A DNA stretch of 6,766 bases from HK-STAS-PATE-2 sp035906575 (GTDB taxonomy: Bacteria > Patescibacteriota > Patescibacteriia > 2-12-FULL-60-25). A model generated the notes under the pieces. That model saw only the letters and a program-made list of their open reading frames with translations, was not told the origin of the DNA and did not search any database. The stretch is taken from contig JAMIEW010000062.1 of NCBI GenBank assembly GCA_035906575.1, positions 1 through 6,766 of the forward strand, in the 5' to 3' direction. Shown here piece after piece: positions 6,204-6,766 of this stretch (position 1 is the first letter of the stretch; each line of letters starts with the position of its first letter). Position numbers and translations under genes: made by a program.

Positions 6204-6766
6204 ATGCACCCAGCTCTTGTCGAACGCCCCTTCGTTGTCAAAGAACTTAAGTGGGAAACGTTAGATACGTTTACGCTTTTGCTAGCGCCAGAAGACGGTC
6301 AGCCGAGTTATGAATTTATCCCTGGGCAGTGGCTTTATCTTCATCTCTTGAATGAAGACGGCACTTCATGGGCTCGCGCGGCCTATTCGATCGCTTCGGC
6401 ACCGAGCAAGTCAAAAGAGGTGATCGAGCTCTCGATTAAACTTGCAGGCGACTTTACCAAGCGTGCGTCTCACCTCATGCCAGATGACAAAGTCCGCATA
6501 CAGGGGCCATTTGGTGTGTTTTGTCCACCCATCCAAAGCGACAAGCCTGTTGTCTTTTTTGCTGGCGGTATCGGTATCACGCCATTTCGTTCATACGTTG
6601 AAGAATGTGTGATTCAGGGCAGCAAGCATCCGATTGTGCTCGTGTATTCAAATCGTACCATTGAAGAAGCCCCGTTCATGGCTGAGATGCAAAAGCTCGC
6701 TGAGCAGCAATTACTTATCCCGCTTTTGATCTTAACGCGTGATGCACCAGATGATTGGACCGAACC
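6204..6766 (+). CDS. Ferredoxin-NADP reductase-like FAD/NAD(P)-binding oxidoreductase (3' end outside window)
   Basis: The first 187 residues are visible and the frame is open to the window edge. The architecture is that of the ferredoxin reductase superfamily. An FAD-binding beta-barrel (about 1-105) carries the flavin motif R-A-A-Y-S (58-62) and is preceded by FIPGQWLYL (38-46), the usual F-x-PGQ-x strand. The NAD(P)-binding Rossmann half starts at FAGGIGITPFRS (119-130), the family's G-G-x-G-x-T-P loop. Members pass electrons between NAD(P)H and a one-electron carrier or an attached domain. The partner cannot be told here, because the C-terminus, which may hold the nicotinamide end or an extra ferredoxin or membrane domain, is missing. 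The ATG at 6204 is 1 nt after the ppa stop; the protein begins normally for the family, without a signal peptide. No ribosome-binding site is seen, so translational coupling to ppa is likely. Confidence 0.88.
   Translation, partial: MHPALVERPFVVKELKWETLDTFTLLLAPEDGQPSYEFIPGQWLYLHLLNEDGTSWARAAYSIASAPSKSKEVIELSIKLAGDFTKRASHLMPDDKVRIQGPFGVFCPPIQSDKPVVFFAGGIGITPFRSYVEECVIQGSKHPIVLVYSNRTIEEAPFMAEMQKLAEQQLLIPLLILTRDAPDDWTE

Noticed and set aside
1..6766. A novel defence, toxin-antitoxin or mobile system
   Set aside because: Apart from one unknown membrane protein, every gene matches a common housekeeping or repair family. There is no transposase, integrase, nuclease pair or small toxin-like gene. 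The SNF2 ATPase has no attached nuclease or methylase neighbour, as expected for DISARM- or restriction-like loci.

Overview
The window is a dense bacterial stretch of eight protein genes, with very little intergenic space. Seven are complete or nearly so as seen here; the first is cut at its 5' end and the last at its 3' end. Stop codons used are TAA, TAG and TGA, so the code is standard. GC is moderate by eye. Almost no start is preceded by a convincing Shine-Dalgarno sequence. The compact layout, short housekeeping proteins, a membrane-anchored coiled-coil protein of unknown family and scarce ribosome-binding sites are compatible with a Candidate Phyla Radiation (Patescibacteria) type genome. 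That is an impression from style and gene mix, not proof; no marker gene in the window fixes the taxon.

Layout. (1) Positions 1-1581, plus strand: the C-terminal end of methionyl-tRNA synthetase, then a CvpA-family membrane protein, then a TatD-family metal-dependent nuclease, spaced by 2-3 nt and almost certainly one operon. (2) Positions 1582-1735: a gap between convergent genes. It is filled by two hairpin units arranged head to head, which together form one large imperfect inverted repeat. (3) Positions 1736-3315, minus strand: a membrane-anchored coiled-coil protein of unknown function followed 5 nt later by a short MutY-type adenine glycosylase; likely one transcript. (4) Positions 3316-3410: a divergent intergenic region carrying a near-consensus sigma70-type promoter for the rightward gene. 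Its -10 box lies so close to the only possible start codon that the mRNA should be nearly leaderless. (5) Positions 3411-6766, plus strand: a SNF2-family ATPase, a family I inorganic pyrophosphatase, and the start of a ferredoxin-reductase-like flavoprotein that begins 1 nt after the pyrophosphatase stop.

Functionally the window mixes translation (MetG), nucleic-acid maintenance (TatD, MutY, SNF2 ATPase), phosphate metabolism (Ppa) and electron transfer (FNR-like). I see no strong sign of a new multi-gene defence or mobile system. The points most worth following are the double-hairpin element, the near-leaderless promoter with a small inverted repeat over its start site, the altered iron-sulfur spacing and non-NUDIX C-terminus of the adenine glycosylase, and the unidentified coiled-coil membrane protein linked to it.
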